A stretch of 64,000 nucleotides of DNA, from the NCBI RefSeq assembly GCF_009735585.1, contig NZ_VJVW01000001.1:330947-394946 (forward strand), read 5' to 3'. The notes beneath the pieces were generated by a model, which made no database searches, was not told the DNA's origin, and worked only from the letters and a program-made list of their open reading frames with translations. Both the position numbers and the translations under genes were made by a program. This DNA comes from Christiangramia aestuarii (GTDB lineage: Bacteria; Bacteroidota; Bacteroidia; Flavobacteriales; Flavobacteriaceae). Shown here piece by piece: positions 34,570 to 42,345 of this stretch (positions within the stretch are counted from its first letter, which is position 1; every line of letters starts with the position of its first letter).

Positions 34570-35111
34570 TTAGAGTAGTTTCCCAGTTTCTTTAGTTCAG
34601 CAGCGATAAATTTTCTCCATTTCATCTCTGCACTCCTGTTTTCACTATGCGAGGTCTCCCGGTCGAACTGGTTCTGCATCGTGACCCGTTCCTTATCTAT
34701 CCGGTCATAAATATTTCTCAGGTCTCTGCGAATATTTCGTCCTATTTCATATTCCTCCACGGCTTTCCTGAGTTTCCGGGCATGTAATTCTGAAATGTCA
34801 AAGTGCAACTGTTCGTGGGCCAGAAGATATTCCTCATTCTCGATACCTTTCACCCAGGACCGCTTAGGATAAAAATTACTGAAAACTTCATATTCCAAGA
34901 CCGGCTCACCTGTAGCGGTGCTGTAATTCCAGGAATAACTGATTCCTGAATTCGTATTCGCAGAATAAGAAATGGAGTAATCCGGTGCAGCCTTAAAATC
35001 GGCCCAGGTCAAGGGCCTTTCTTCCTGCCAGCTTATTTTTTCGATCTTTTCCTGAGCAGGTAGACAAGGACAAAAGTTCAGAAAAAACAAAAGCAAGATC
35101 GAATTTTTCAT
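34563..35111 (-). CDS. DUF922 exported protein with HEQLH motif
   Basis: A 182-residue exported protein: signal peptide ending near LPAQ (20), a strand-rich first half (RPLTWADFKAAPD) and the motif H99-E100-QL-H103-FDI, followed by long helices. DUF922 is described as a secreted zinc-dependent peptidase family; the HExxH motif supports this, but activity is unproven. The ATG overlaps the OsmC stop by four bases (ATGA), showing translational coupling in the guaA-LysM-OsmC-DUF922 run. The 3' end overlaps the convergent flavoprotein gene by seven bases. Confidence 0.85.
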   Translation of the reverse strand: MKNSILLLFFLNFCPCLPAQEKIEKISWQEERPLTWADFKAAPDYSISYSANTNSGISYSWNYSTATGEPVLEYEVFSNFYPKRSWVKGIENEEYLLAHEQLHFDISELHARKLRKAVEEYEIGRNIRRDLRNIYDRIDKERVTMQNQFDRETSHSENRSAEMKWRKFIAAELKKLGNYSNQ

Positions 35112-35509
35112 GAATAAGAAAAGCTAATATTCTTCTCTATATCTGGATGAAGACTTTGCAGCACCGGGCAGGTTCTTCCGGTCCTTTCCAAAATTTCGGT
35201 TTCTTTTTTATCAAACTTTCTAGGGAAATGTATAGCAACATCTATCCTGGAAATACGTCTAGGTTCATCAGCCATGGTCTTGGTAACCTCGGCACTGGCT
35301 CCTTTCATATCTACTCCTAGGGATTCCGCCTTGACACCCATTACCGTTAGCATACAGGTAGCAAGAGCATTTGCCACCGTATCGGTTGGGGAGAAAGCCT
35401 CTCCTTTACCATGGTTGTCAACCGGGGCATCGGTGATCATCCTGGAACCACTTTGTAAATGCTTAGATTCTGTCCTGAGATCTCCGAGATATTTAACTTT
35501 AGAAGTCAT
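35108..35509 (-). CDS. OsmC-family peroxiredoxin
   Basis: A 133-residue OsmC/Ohr-fold protein with the two redox cysteines Cys52 (LATCMLTV) and Cys114 (TGRTCPVL). Such proteins reduce organic hydroperoxides in the cytoplasm using small thiols; the organism makes bacillithiol (bshC in this window), which could be the partner. The YhfA/OsmC-like segment SPTDTVANALATC is typical. The start overlaps the end of the LysM gene by 11 bases and its stop overlaps the DUF922 start, so it is in the middle of a coupled set. Confidence 0.92.
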   Translation of the reverse strand: MTSKVKYLGDLRTESKHLQSGSRMITDAPVDNHGKGEAFSPTDTVANALATCMLTVMGVKAESLGVDMKGASAEVTKTMADEPRRISRIDVAIHFPRKFDKKETEILERTGRTCPVLQSLHPDIEKNISFSYS

Positions 35510-37475
35510 TGGCGTTAGTTATGCTTAGGTCCTTGTTCAGCTTTAGTATATAAATCGCGTCGTTAGCGAAACCGCCTCCCGATTTTGGCATATAGTGAAA
35601 TTTGCTTTCAAAATATTCGGTATAACCGGGATATCTTTCAAAAGATTCATATAGATCTTCAGCAGAAGCAAGTCTCAACAGGACGTCCATGGTTAGATCG
35701 TATCCTCTAAGAGCATACTGATTTGGCTGGATCCCGAATCTCTCCTCGTAATCATTTATAAAATCTTCAGAAGCCGCGATATCATACTCCCTGTCTACAG
35801 AAGGATAATGAAACTTTAAAGTCCCCAGGTGGTTGTTAGAAATAATATCACTCTCGTAAGCATTGTTCTTATTGGTAGTTAAAAGGGTAATATCATTTTC
35901 CCTGGCCAGCCGGTTCAATGCTGAAGTAGCGCTGCTTACCACGTTAATGTTTTCAGACTCCAGGATCACCCAGTTAGCTCCCGGACTCATCATCTTTTTC
36001 AGCGTCTCTTCTGAAACATAATTATTGGTTGGCGTAACGGTCCTGGCGGAAGGGATCATACTGGTCAATTCACTTTTGATCTGGAATGCCTGCCCATCGG
36101 CAATGATGATCACGTTCTTAGCCTGTGCATTCCTGGAAATATAATCCAACATGGCATTTTTCAGGATCTCATCGCTAGGCCTGGATTGAAAAAGGTTTTC
36201 AAAACCTCTCATGCTTCGATTGGAAAGCGGGTTGATAACCGGTACGTTCCTGGATTCCAGCTTGGAGGCCGCAGCTTCAGTGGTCTCCTTAAGGAAAGGT
36301 CCGATCACCGCATTTACATTGGAAAAATCATTAGTGTTGATGATGTTCGCAACCTGTGAAGGATCACGTTTGGTATCGTAAACTTTCAGATTGGTAGAGA
36401 TACCCATGGATTTTGCGTTGTCTACCGCCATTAAAACTCCGGAATAAAAATCGAGGGAAATCCTTACCACTCTTTCATTCAGAATTGAATTGCGATAGGT
36501 TTCGATAGAATCTGCATCTATCTTATTCAGATGGAACGGCAGCATTACCGCGATTTCTTTAGTACTTCTGTTATTCACAGAGCTGCTCAGGTCTATCTTC
36601 ATATTGGCTGCATCGGCCATATTGAAATAGTCGTTCTCTTCGGTGCCTTTTCCCTCAGGATTCTCAGGCACTTTTAAAACCATCCCGAATTTCAGTCCGT
36701 CTTTCAAGGCAGGATTCAATTGCTTAAGAGAATCGGCGCTCACTCCAAATCTCCTGGTAAGGCTGAAAAGGGTTTCTTTAGGCTGTACCTCGTAGAACCT
36801 GAAACGCTCATCGGTAATGATCACCGGTTCGTCTTCCAGAACGTCGGTGCCTACCCTTATCATCATTCCGGGTTGTAGTACCTCAACTTTTGGGTTCAGG
36901 GCATCGAGTTCTTTTAGAGTCATCCCGTATTTACGGGCGATCCCAAACTTGGTTTCCTTAGGTAGAACAATATGCTCCCTGGTGCTGGTGATCTGGCTTT
37001 TCGCAGGATTGGCCGGGGCCGAAGGTTTGCTGGTATTATCTGCAATCAGCGATCCCGAATCTTCAGTTGAATTTGAACCTCCTACAGGAATCCTGATGGT
37101 TTCTCCCATTTGAAGTTCCTTCGAATAAAGCTGCTTGTTATATCTTTTGATATCGTCTACGCTTACCTTGTATTCTCTGGCAAGGCTGTAAAGGGTTTCC
37201 TTTCTTTTTACCCTGTGCTCCACGAACTGGGAAGCGGCTTTTGTCTTCGATTCAGGTTTGGAAGTACTTACCGGGATGACCAGCTTTTCATTAATGCCGA
37301 TCCCTTCCTTAGCATCGGGATTGTATTTGTAAATATCTTCCTCATCAATATTGTAGGTCTGGGAGATACTGAAAACGGTTTCTCCCTTCTTTACCGTATG
37401 ATATTTATAAGCCTGGGCATTAGCCGAGGTCGAATAGACTTGAAAAAGAAAACATATTACAAATAGATACTTCAT
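35499..37475 (-). CDS. Four-LysM plus periplasmic-binding-protein fusion
   Basis: A 658-residue exported protein. The signal peptide ends near residue 20; four LysM domains follow at about 24-68, 83-130, 163-207 and 225-271 (YHTVKKGETVFSISQTYNI, EHRVKRKETLYSLAREYKV, EHIVLPKETKFGIARKYGM, YEVQPKETLFSLTRRFGV). The rest (about 305-650) is a type-1 periplasmic-binding fold (IAVMLPFHLNKIDADSIETY, NAVIGPFLKETTEAAASKLE, NVPVINPLSN). LysM binds peptidoglycan and the fold recalls the C-terminal domain of LpoA, a regulator of penicillin-binding proteins. A role in sensing wall material is inferred. It lies between guaA and osmC. Confidence 0.88.
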   Translation of the reverse strand: MKYLFVICFLFQVYSTSANAQAYKYHTVKKGETVFSISQTYNIDEEDIYKYNPDAKEGIGINEKLVIPVSTSKPESKTKAASQFVEHRVKRKETLYSLAREYKVSVDDIKRYNKQLYSKELQMGETIRIPVGGSNSTEDSGSLIADNTSKPSAPANPAKSQITSTREHIVLPKETKFGIARKYGMTLKELDALNPKVEVLQPGMMIRVGTDVLEDEPVIITDERFRFYEVQPKETLFSLTRRFGVSADSLKQLNPALKDGLKFGMVLKVPENPEGKGTEENDYFNMADAANMKIDLSSSVNNRSTKEIAVMLPFHLNKIDADSIETYRNSILNERVVRISLDFYSGVLMAVDNAKSMGISTNLKVYDTKRDPSQVANIINTNDFSNVNAVIGPFLKETTEAAASKLESRNVPVINPLSNRSMRGFENLFQSRPSDEILKNAMLDYISRNAQAKNVIIIADGQAFQIKSELTSMIPSARTVTPTNNYVSEETLKKMMSPGANWVILESENINVVSSATSALNRLARENDITLLTTNKNNAYESDIISNNHLGTLKFHYPSVDREYDIAASEDFINDYEERFGIQPNQYALRGYDLTMDVLLRLASAEDLYESFERYPGYTEYFESKFHYMPKSGGGFANDAIYILKLNKDLSITNANDF

Positions 37476-37506
37476 TCTTAAAGATTTAGGTTGTAACGAT
37501 AATTTT

Positions 37507-39036
37507 TTATTCCCACTCTATGGTTGCAGGTGGTTTGGAGCTTATATCATATACCACTCTATTAACGCCCTTAACACGGTTTATTATTGTATTGGATGTT
37601 TTTTGTAAGAATTCATAAGGCAAATTCACCCAGTCTGCGGTCATTCCATCGGTAGATTCCACAGCTCTTAATGCAACTACCTGCTCATAGGTCCTTTCGT
37701 CTCCCATCACTCCAACAGACTGTATAGGTAAAAGGATCGCGCCTGCCTGCCATACCTTATCATACAGCATCCAGTCTCTTAGGCCCTGGATAAATATATG
37801 ATCTACTTCCTGAAGTATCCTCACTTTTTCTGCAGTGATATCGCCAAGGATCCTGATAGCCAGTCCCGGTCCCGGGAAAGGATGTCTACCCAATAATTCC
37901 TTATCTATTCCAAGTTCTTTACCTACTCTCCTTACCTCATCTTTAAATAACATCCTTAATGGTTCCACCACTTTCAGTTTCATGAAATCTGGCAATCCCC
38001 CTACGTTATGATGAGATTTGATAGTAACCGATGGCCCGTTTACCGAAACAGACTCTATCACATCTGGATAGATAGTTCCCTGGGCAAGGTAGGTCACATC
38101 TGTAATTTCGTGAGCCTCATCATCAAATACCTCGATAAAGGTATTACCGATGGCCTTACGTTTTTCTTCAGGATCGCTTAATCCCTTCAGGGCATCCAGA
38201 AATCGTGCCGAAGCATCAACTCCCTTAACATTAAGCCCCATATGTTTATATTGATCCAGAACGCTTTCGAATTCGTTCTTTCTTAATAAGCCGTTATTAA
38301 CAAAAATACAGTATAGATTCTTGCCTATAGCTTTATGCAGCAATACCGCCGCCACCGTAGAATCTACTCCTCCACTCAGGCCAAGCACTACTTTATCATC
38401 CCCGATCTTTTCCTTCAGCTCATCTACCGTAAGATCTACAAAGGCTCCTGGAGTCCAGGTTTGTTTGGTTCCGGCGATCTTAACAAGGAAGTTCTCCAGT
38501 AACTGCTTTCCATCGGTCGAATGATATACCTCCGGGTGGAACTGTATCGCGTAGGTTTCCTCACCTTCTATACGGTAGGCCGCATTCAGTACATCTGAGG
38601 TACTAGCAAGTCTCACCGCGTTTTCAGGAAGTTTGATGATGGAATCACTATGGCTCATCCATACCTGCGAATTCTCGGTAATATCTTCAAAAAGGGTTTC
38701 AGCATCCTTGATCACAGAAAGGTTTGCCCTTCCGTACTCCCGGGTGTCTGAAGGCTCTACCTTCCCACCAAAGAAATGGGCCAGGTACTGTGCTCCATAA
38801 CAAACTGCCAGGATAGGAAGTTTACCTCTAATTTGGGAAAGATCTGGATGGGGAGCATCTTCTGCTCTTACCGAAAACGGACTTCCTGAAAGGATAACCG
38901 CTTTAAAACCCGATAAATCTTCTGGAATTTTACTGTAGGGATAAATTTCGCAGTAAATATTCAGCTCTCTTACTCTGCGCGCGATAAGCTGGGTGTACTG
39001 CGAACCGAAGTCTAAGATGAGTACGTTGTTTTGCAT
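37507..39036 (-). CDS. guaA: GMP synthase (glutamine-hydrolysing)
   Basis: The 509-residue enzyme turns XMP into GMP. The glutaminase domain (1-195) has Cys79 in AVCYGAQ, with HPEVYHS later; the ATP-pyrophosphatase domain has the P-loop [12 protein letters not shown]; the C-terminal dimerisation domain ends in [17 protein letters not shown], the universal tail. The ATG at 39036 was chosen; a TTG two codons earlier is also in frame. A -7 box, TATTTTTG, ends four bases before this ATG, suggesting a leaderless transcript. A LysM-PBP1 gene starts 31 bases after the stop. Confidence 0.97.
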   Translation of the reverse strand: MQNNVLILDFGSQYTQLIARRVRELNIYCEIYPYSKIPEDLSGFKAVILSGSPFSVRAEDAPHPDLSQIRGKLPILAVCYGAQYLAHFFGGKVEPSDTREYGRANLSVIKDAETLFEDITENSQVWMSHSDSIIKLPENAVRLASTSDVLNAAYRIEGEETYAIQFHPEVYHSTDGKQLLENFLVKIAGTKQTWTPGAFVDLTVDELKEKIGDDKVVLGLSGGVDSTVAAVLLHKAIGKNLYCIFVNNGLLRKNEFESVLDQYKHMGLNVKGVDASARFLDALKGLSDPEEKRKAIGNTFIEVFDDEAHEITDVTYLAQGTIYPDVIESVSVNGPSVTIKSHHNVGGLPDFMKLKVVEPLRMLFKDEVRRVGKELGIDKELLGRHPFPGPGLAIRILGDITAEKVRILQEVDHIFIQGLRDWMLYDKVWQAGAILLPIQSVGVMGDERTYEQVVALRAVESTDGMTADWVNLPYEFLQKTSNTIINRVKGVNRVVYDISSKPPATIEWE

Positions 39037-39039
39037 GCG

Positions 39040-39047
39040 CAAAAATA
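39040..39047 (-). promoter_or_regulatory. -7 box directly before guaA
   Basis: TATTTTTG on the minus strand is an exact -7 element ending four bases before the guaA ATG. If used, transcription would start at the start codon. Confidence 0.4.
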
Positions 39048-39300
39048 GGAAAATGAGCTAAAAATAAAATAAATACAGCCTATTAATTTCCTTGTTATTA
39101 CCACTTCTTTTTAATCGCAAAACGGGACCTTAAGACTCCCTGAATTATTCTCTGAAACAATCGGTTTTAGTCAGAGTCATAAAAAAACCTTCTTTCTTTA
39201 ACAGCAGCTCAAATTTTTTAATATTTAATTCTTATCTGTTGATATTTTATTTAGAAACAGGAAGTTAACTTTACAGTATCCAAATCATGTAAATTGAAAC

Positions 39301-39487
39301 GGGAAGCAGAAACAGGAAAAGGAATAGGTTTAAAGAATCGGCCTGGTTGCTTCCCAAGGAAACGATTCCTATTTATGGAGTCGATCTATTTATGATAATA
39401 CTTATCACCTACTTGCTGTTAAATGCATAATGATTAATCTTTTTTTTGCCCTACATTAAAAGTCCTCAGTTAACTTGGGGATTTTTT
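39301..39487 (+). ncRNA. Candidate small RNA (rightward)
   Basis: A rightward terminator-like hairpin (TCCTCA/TGGGGA, then six T) ends at 39487 although no rightward gene precedes it. Upstream is the stem-loop 39301-39355. These two features together suggest a short non-coding transcript. No promoter was found at the expected distance, and the primary sequence resembles no RNA family I know (it is not SRP RNA), so the call is weak. Confidence 0.22.
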
Positions 39488-39499
39488 CTTTACAATAAA

Positions 39500-39525
39500 A
39501 AAGTCTCGTGTATACACGAGACTTT
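39500..39525 (-). terminator. Perfect-palindrome terminator after the NTF2-like gene
   Basis: Thirteen-base arms AAAGTCTCGTGTA and TACACGAGACTTT meet without a spacer; on the minus strand a run of T follows. It lies 23 bases after the stop of the NTF2-like gene. Confidence 0.85.
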
Positions 39526-39547
39526 AAATTTTTCAACTGCTGAAGTC

Positions 39548-39988
39548 TTATTTTGCAGATACCGAAGTACTGATCACGTCACGGTAGATCTTCCATTCAC
39601 CATCTATTTTTTTCCACAAGGTCGAGTAATGCCCGTGGTCTACCTTTTGCCCGTCTTTAGTATGTATCTCGTAATTCCCTATCTCGTGGGCATAATCTCC
39701 AAAATCCTGAACCTCTTCGGTATTTATCACCAGCTGCATTTCCTGCTGCGCCATGGGCTTGTGAGCCTCGGTCACGGCAGCCCTGCCGCTTATAGGCTGA
39801 TGTCCCGACATTTTGAACATCACATCTTCAGCGAAGAAAGAACTAAATTTTTCATAGTCACCATTTTTCATAGCTTCATGCATTATTTCAGAATTCTCCT
39901 TGATAGCAGATTTTGCATCTCCCGAATCCTGGGCATAAGATGAAAAACTAAAAAGAATGATCGCAAAAAGTACAAATAGTCTTTTCAT
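39548..39988 (-). CDS. Exported NTF2/SnoaL-like protein
   Basis: A 146-residue exported protein: signal peptide to SSYAQ (about 20), then a single SnoaL/NTF2-like cone (SAIKENSEIMHEAMKNGDYEKFSSFFAEDVMF ... WKKIDGEWKIYRDV). The family is close to DUF4440, with ketosteroid-isomerase-like folds and often no known ligand. It is a single gene: a terminator palindrome follows it, and a related palindrome lies 33-63 bases before its ATG. Confidence 0.87.
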   Translation of the reverse strand: MKRLFVLFAIILFSFSSYAQDSGDAKSAIKENSEIMHEAMKNGDYEKFSSFFAEDVMFKMSGHQPISGRAAVTEAHKPMAQQEMQLVINTEEVQDFGDYAHEIGNYEIHTKDGQKVDHGHYSTLWKKIDGEWKIYRDVISTSVSAK

Positions 39989-40020
39989 AATATTGATTGG
40001 TTTAGTGGTTACTTAGGAGA

Positions 40021-40051
40021 GTGAAAATCTTCGTATACTCGAGATTTTCAC
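40021..40051 (-). repeat. Palindrome upstream of the NTF2-like gene, related to its terminator
   Basis: GTGAAAATCT and AGATTTTCAC form perfect ten-base arms around TCGTATACTCG. The core TCTCG-GTATAC is shared with the terminator palindrome at 39500-39525. It lies 33-63 bases upstream of the NTF2-like start, and could be an operator or an upstream hairpin. Confidence 0.55.
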
Positions 40052-40246
40052 AGAACTGAATATACAAAAAAAATAAATCGGAATCATTTAACTATATAGA
40101 ATACAGCTTCTTACAAAAAGCAATATTCATTTATTTAAACGCAAAAATTAAAAAACAGGTCTATTTACTTCTAAATCTTCGGAAGGAAATTTCCGTTTAC
40201 AGATGCGGGAGATTATTTATATTTAGAGTGGTCTAATTTGTTACAT

Positions 40247-40972
40247 ATGAAATATTTTCCTGCGGTCATTTTTTCGATAGCCATTATCCTCTCTGCCTAT
40301 TTACTGGGTAACTCGTATGTTTCCCGCGCTAACCCGGATGGAGTCATCTCGGTGACCGGCTCGGGAAGTGAGAATTTCATTTCAGACCTTATTGTTTGGG
40401 AAGGTCGCTTCAGCCGCATGAACCCTAATTTGGAGAAAGCCTATGAACAGTTAAACCGGGATAAGGAAATCGTAAAAAATTACCTGGTAGAACAGGGAAT
40501 CGAACCGGAGAATATAGTCTTCAATTCTGTCCAGACAGTGGAGCAACGCGAAAACCAGTACCAGAACGGTAACTTCACCGGCAGCATCTTTAAGGGGTAT
40601 GAACTGGTGCAGCCTATAAAGATCGAATCTAATGAGGTTGAAAAGATCGAGGAGGTCTCCCGGGAGATCACTCAATTGCTCAACAAAGGTGTGCAGTTCA
40701 ATTCCTCTCCCCCACGATATTACTACACCAGGCTTGCCGACCTTAAGATCGAAATGATCTCTAAAGCCACCGAAGACGGCCGGTTAAGAGCCGAAAAGAT
40801 CGCCGAAAACAGCGGTGGTAGTCTCGGAGATCTCAAAAACGCCGGTATGGGCGTTTTTCAGATCACAGGCCAGAACAGCGGCGAAGACTATAGCTGGAGC
40901 GGCGCTTATAACACCGCCGATAAAAATAAAACAGCTTCGATCACCATGAGGCTGGAATATGAAATAGACTGA
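40247..40972 (+). CDS. SIMPL-domain exported protein
   Basis: A 241-residue protein of the SIMPL (DUF541) family, exported or anchored by an N-terminal helix (about 4-22). Landmarks are ISVTGSGSENFISDLIVWEGRFSR, the NYLVEQGIEPENIVFN block and AEKIAENSGGSLGDLKNAGMGVFQI. Members form periplasmic rings in some bacteria; a role in envelope stress has been proposed. A CTAATTTG -7-like box lies just before the ATG at 40247, which is preferred over a TTG at 40238. It is convergent with the decarboxylase gene, seven bases apart. Confidence 0.9.
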   Translation: MKYFPAVIFSIAIILSAYLLGNSYVSRANPDGVISVTGSGSENFISDLIVWEGRFSRMNPNLEKAYEQLNRDKEIVKNYLVEQGIEPENIVFNSVQTVEQRENQYQNGNFTGSIFKGYELVQPIKIESNEVEKIEEVSREITQLLNKGVQFNSSPPRYYYTRLADLKIEMISKATEDGRLRAEKIAENSGGSLGDLKNAGMGVFQITGQNSGEDYSWSGAYNTADKNKTASITMRLEYEID

Positions 40973-40979
40973 TATATAC

Positions 40980-42344
40980 TTATTCCAGTGTCGCCAGGAT
41001 CTCGTCTATATCCTTTTCGGTAGTATCGGGATTTATAAAGCAAAATCTTATCACGCTTTCTTCCTTCCAGATGGAGGGAGTGACCAGCGCGAATCCCGAA
41101 TTATGATTTCTATAGGTCCAGTCCCGGTAATCTTCAGCAGTCCAACCCTTTCTTTTGAATAAAACCACAGATAGACTTGAAGGCCTCACCAGTTCAAGGT
41201 TAGAGCCATTCTTGATTTTTTCTTCAGCAATTTTGGCCAGTTCTATCCCACGTTCTATAGCTTCTTTATACTTATTTGTCCCATGCATGGCTAAAGAAAA
41301 CCACAAAGGCATTCCTCTTAATCGACGGGTAAGCTGGATCTGGTAATCGGCCGGGTTAAAGCCCTGTGCTCCTTCATCTTTAAAGATCTCCAGGTAAGCT
41401 CCCTTTTGGGAATGGGCTTTTTTCGCCAGTTCCAGGTTCTTATAGATCACGGCGCCACAATCGTAAGGAGAGAACAACCATTTGTGGGGGTCTATGGTAA
41501 TACTATCTGCCTTTTCTATCCCATTGAATAAAAACCTGACCGAATTAGCCGCCAGGGCTCCACCGCCATAAGCACAATCTACATGCAACCAGATATTCTC
41601 TTCTTCGCAAACATCGGCAATTCCCTGCAGGTCATCAATAATTCCCGCATTAGTAGTTCCTCCCGTGGCCACTACTGCAAATAGCCTGTCCCGGTCATGC
41701 TCGCTGAGACCTTTTATTGCATCCTTAAGTTCATCACCAGAAAGGAATTCATCATCTGAATCTATCAGGTGAACATCTGCATCCATTACCTTGGCCATGG
41801 ATTTTATAGAACTGTGAGCCCCGGTAGAGGTCATTAGTAAGGCTCTTTCTCTTGCATGTTTGGGCTTCTGCTCTCTCCATTCTTCTCTTGCCGTCACCAA
41901 AGCCGATAAATTCGCCGCAGTGCCTCCACTTGTAAATACACCAAAAGCACCTTCGGGCAGTTTGGTTAGCGACACCAGCCATTTCATGGCCTGGTTCTCG
42001 CAAAATATCCCTCCGGCACCCTCCATCCAGTATGCACCATGTATGCTCGAGGCTGAAGTTACCAGGTCGAACATGATGGCGGCCCTTGTGGGCGCCGCAG
42101 GCACAAAAGCCAGGTGTCTTGGATGATCTATGGGTACGGTAGCCTTTACCAGCACATCCCGAAATAACTGAAAAGCATTCTCCCCGCCAATACCTTCGGG
42201 GGTGATCGTTTCTCCCACTATACGCAATAAGTCTTCCTCCTTTTTAGGAGATCCCATTTCTGGGGTCACATTGGAGATCCGGTCTATGGTATATTTCATG
42301 ACATCCAGGGTCATTTCAACCAGATCCATGTCTATGGTATGCAT
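40980..42344 (-). CDS. PLP-dependent group II decarboxylase (aromatic-L-amino-acid type)
   Basis: A 454-residue pyridoxal-phosphate enzyme of the group II decarboxylases (aromatic-amino-acid, tyrosine, glutamate types). The PLP lysine Lys288 lies in SITIDPHKWLFSPYDCG, and the substrate-side HVDCAYGGGAL and VFTSGGTAANLSAL are typical. The N-terminal HPRHLAFVPAAPTRAAIM is aromatic-decarboxylase-like. The ATG at 42344 lies one base after the bshC stop, so both are one transcript. Which amino acid it uses, and why it is paired with bacillithiol synthesis, is unknown. Confidence 0.9.
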   Translation of the reverse strand: MHTIDMDLVEMTLDVMKYTIDRISNVTPEMGSPKKEEDLLRIVGETITPEGIGGENAFQLFRDVLVKATVPIDHPRHLAFVPAAPTRAAIMFDLVTSASSIHGAYWMEGAGGIFCENQAMKWLVSLTKLPEGAFGVFTSGGTAANLSALVTAREEWREQKPKHARERALLMTSTGAHSSIKSMAKVMDADVHLIDSDDEFLSGDELKDAIKGLSEHDRDRLFAVVATGGTTNAGIIDDLQGIADVCEEENIWLHVDCAYGGGALAANSVRFLFNGIEKADSITIDPHKWLFSPYDCGAVIYKNLELAKKAHSQKGAYLEIFKDEGAQGFNPADYQIQLTRRLRGMPLWFSLAMHGTNKYKEAIERGIELAKIAEEKIKNGSNLELVRPSSLSVVLFKRKGWTAEDYRDWTYRNHNSGFALVTPSIWKEESVIRFCFINPDTTEKDIDEILATLE

Positions 42345-42345
42345 T

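Larger units (their letters stand above)
39048..39547. other. Non-coding region with three hairpins
   Basis: About 500 bases with no coding frame lie between guaA and the NTF2-like gene, both on the minus strand. The region holds a stem-loop at 39301-39355 (GGGAAGCA with TGCTTCCC, then CAGG with CCTG inside), a small hairpin plus T run facing rightward at 39463-39487, and a perfect 26-base palindrome at 39500-39525. No purine riboswitch core is seen. A rightward small RNA ending at 39487 is possible. Confidence 0.5.

Noticed and set aside
39048-39547. Purine riboswitch or SRP RNA upstream of guaA
   Set aside because: I looked for the purine aptamer core and for the GGAAGNAGC-type SRP loop; the GGAAGCAG at 39302 lacks the surrounding SRP helix, and no aptamer core is present.
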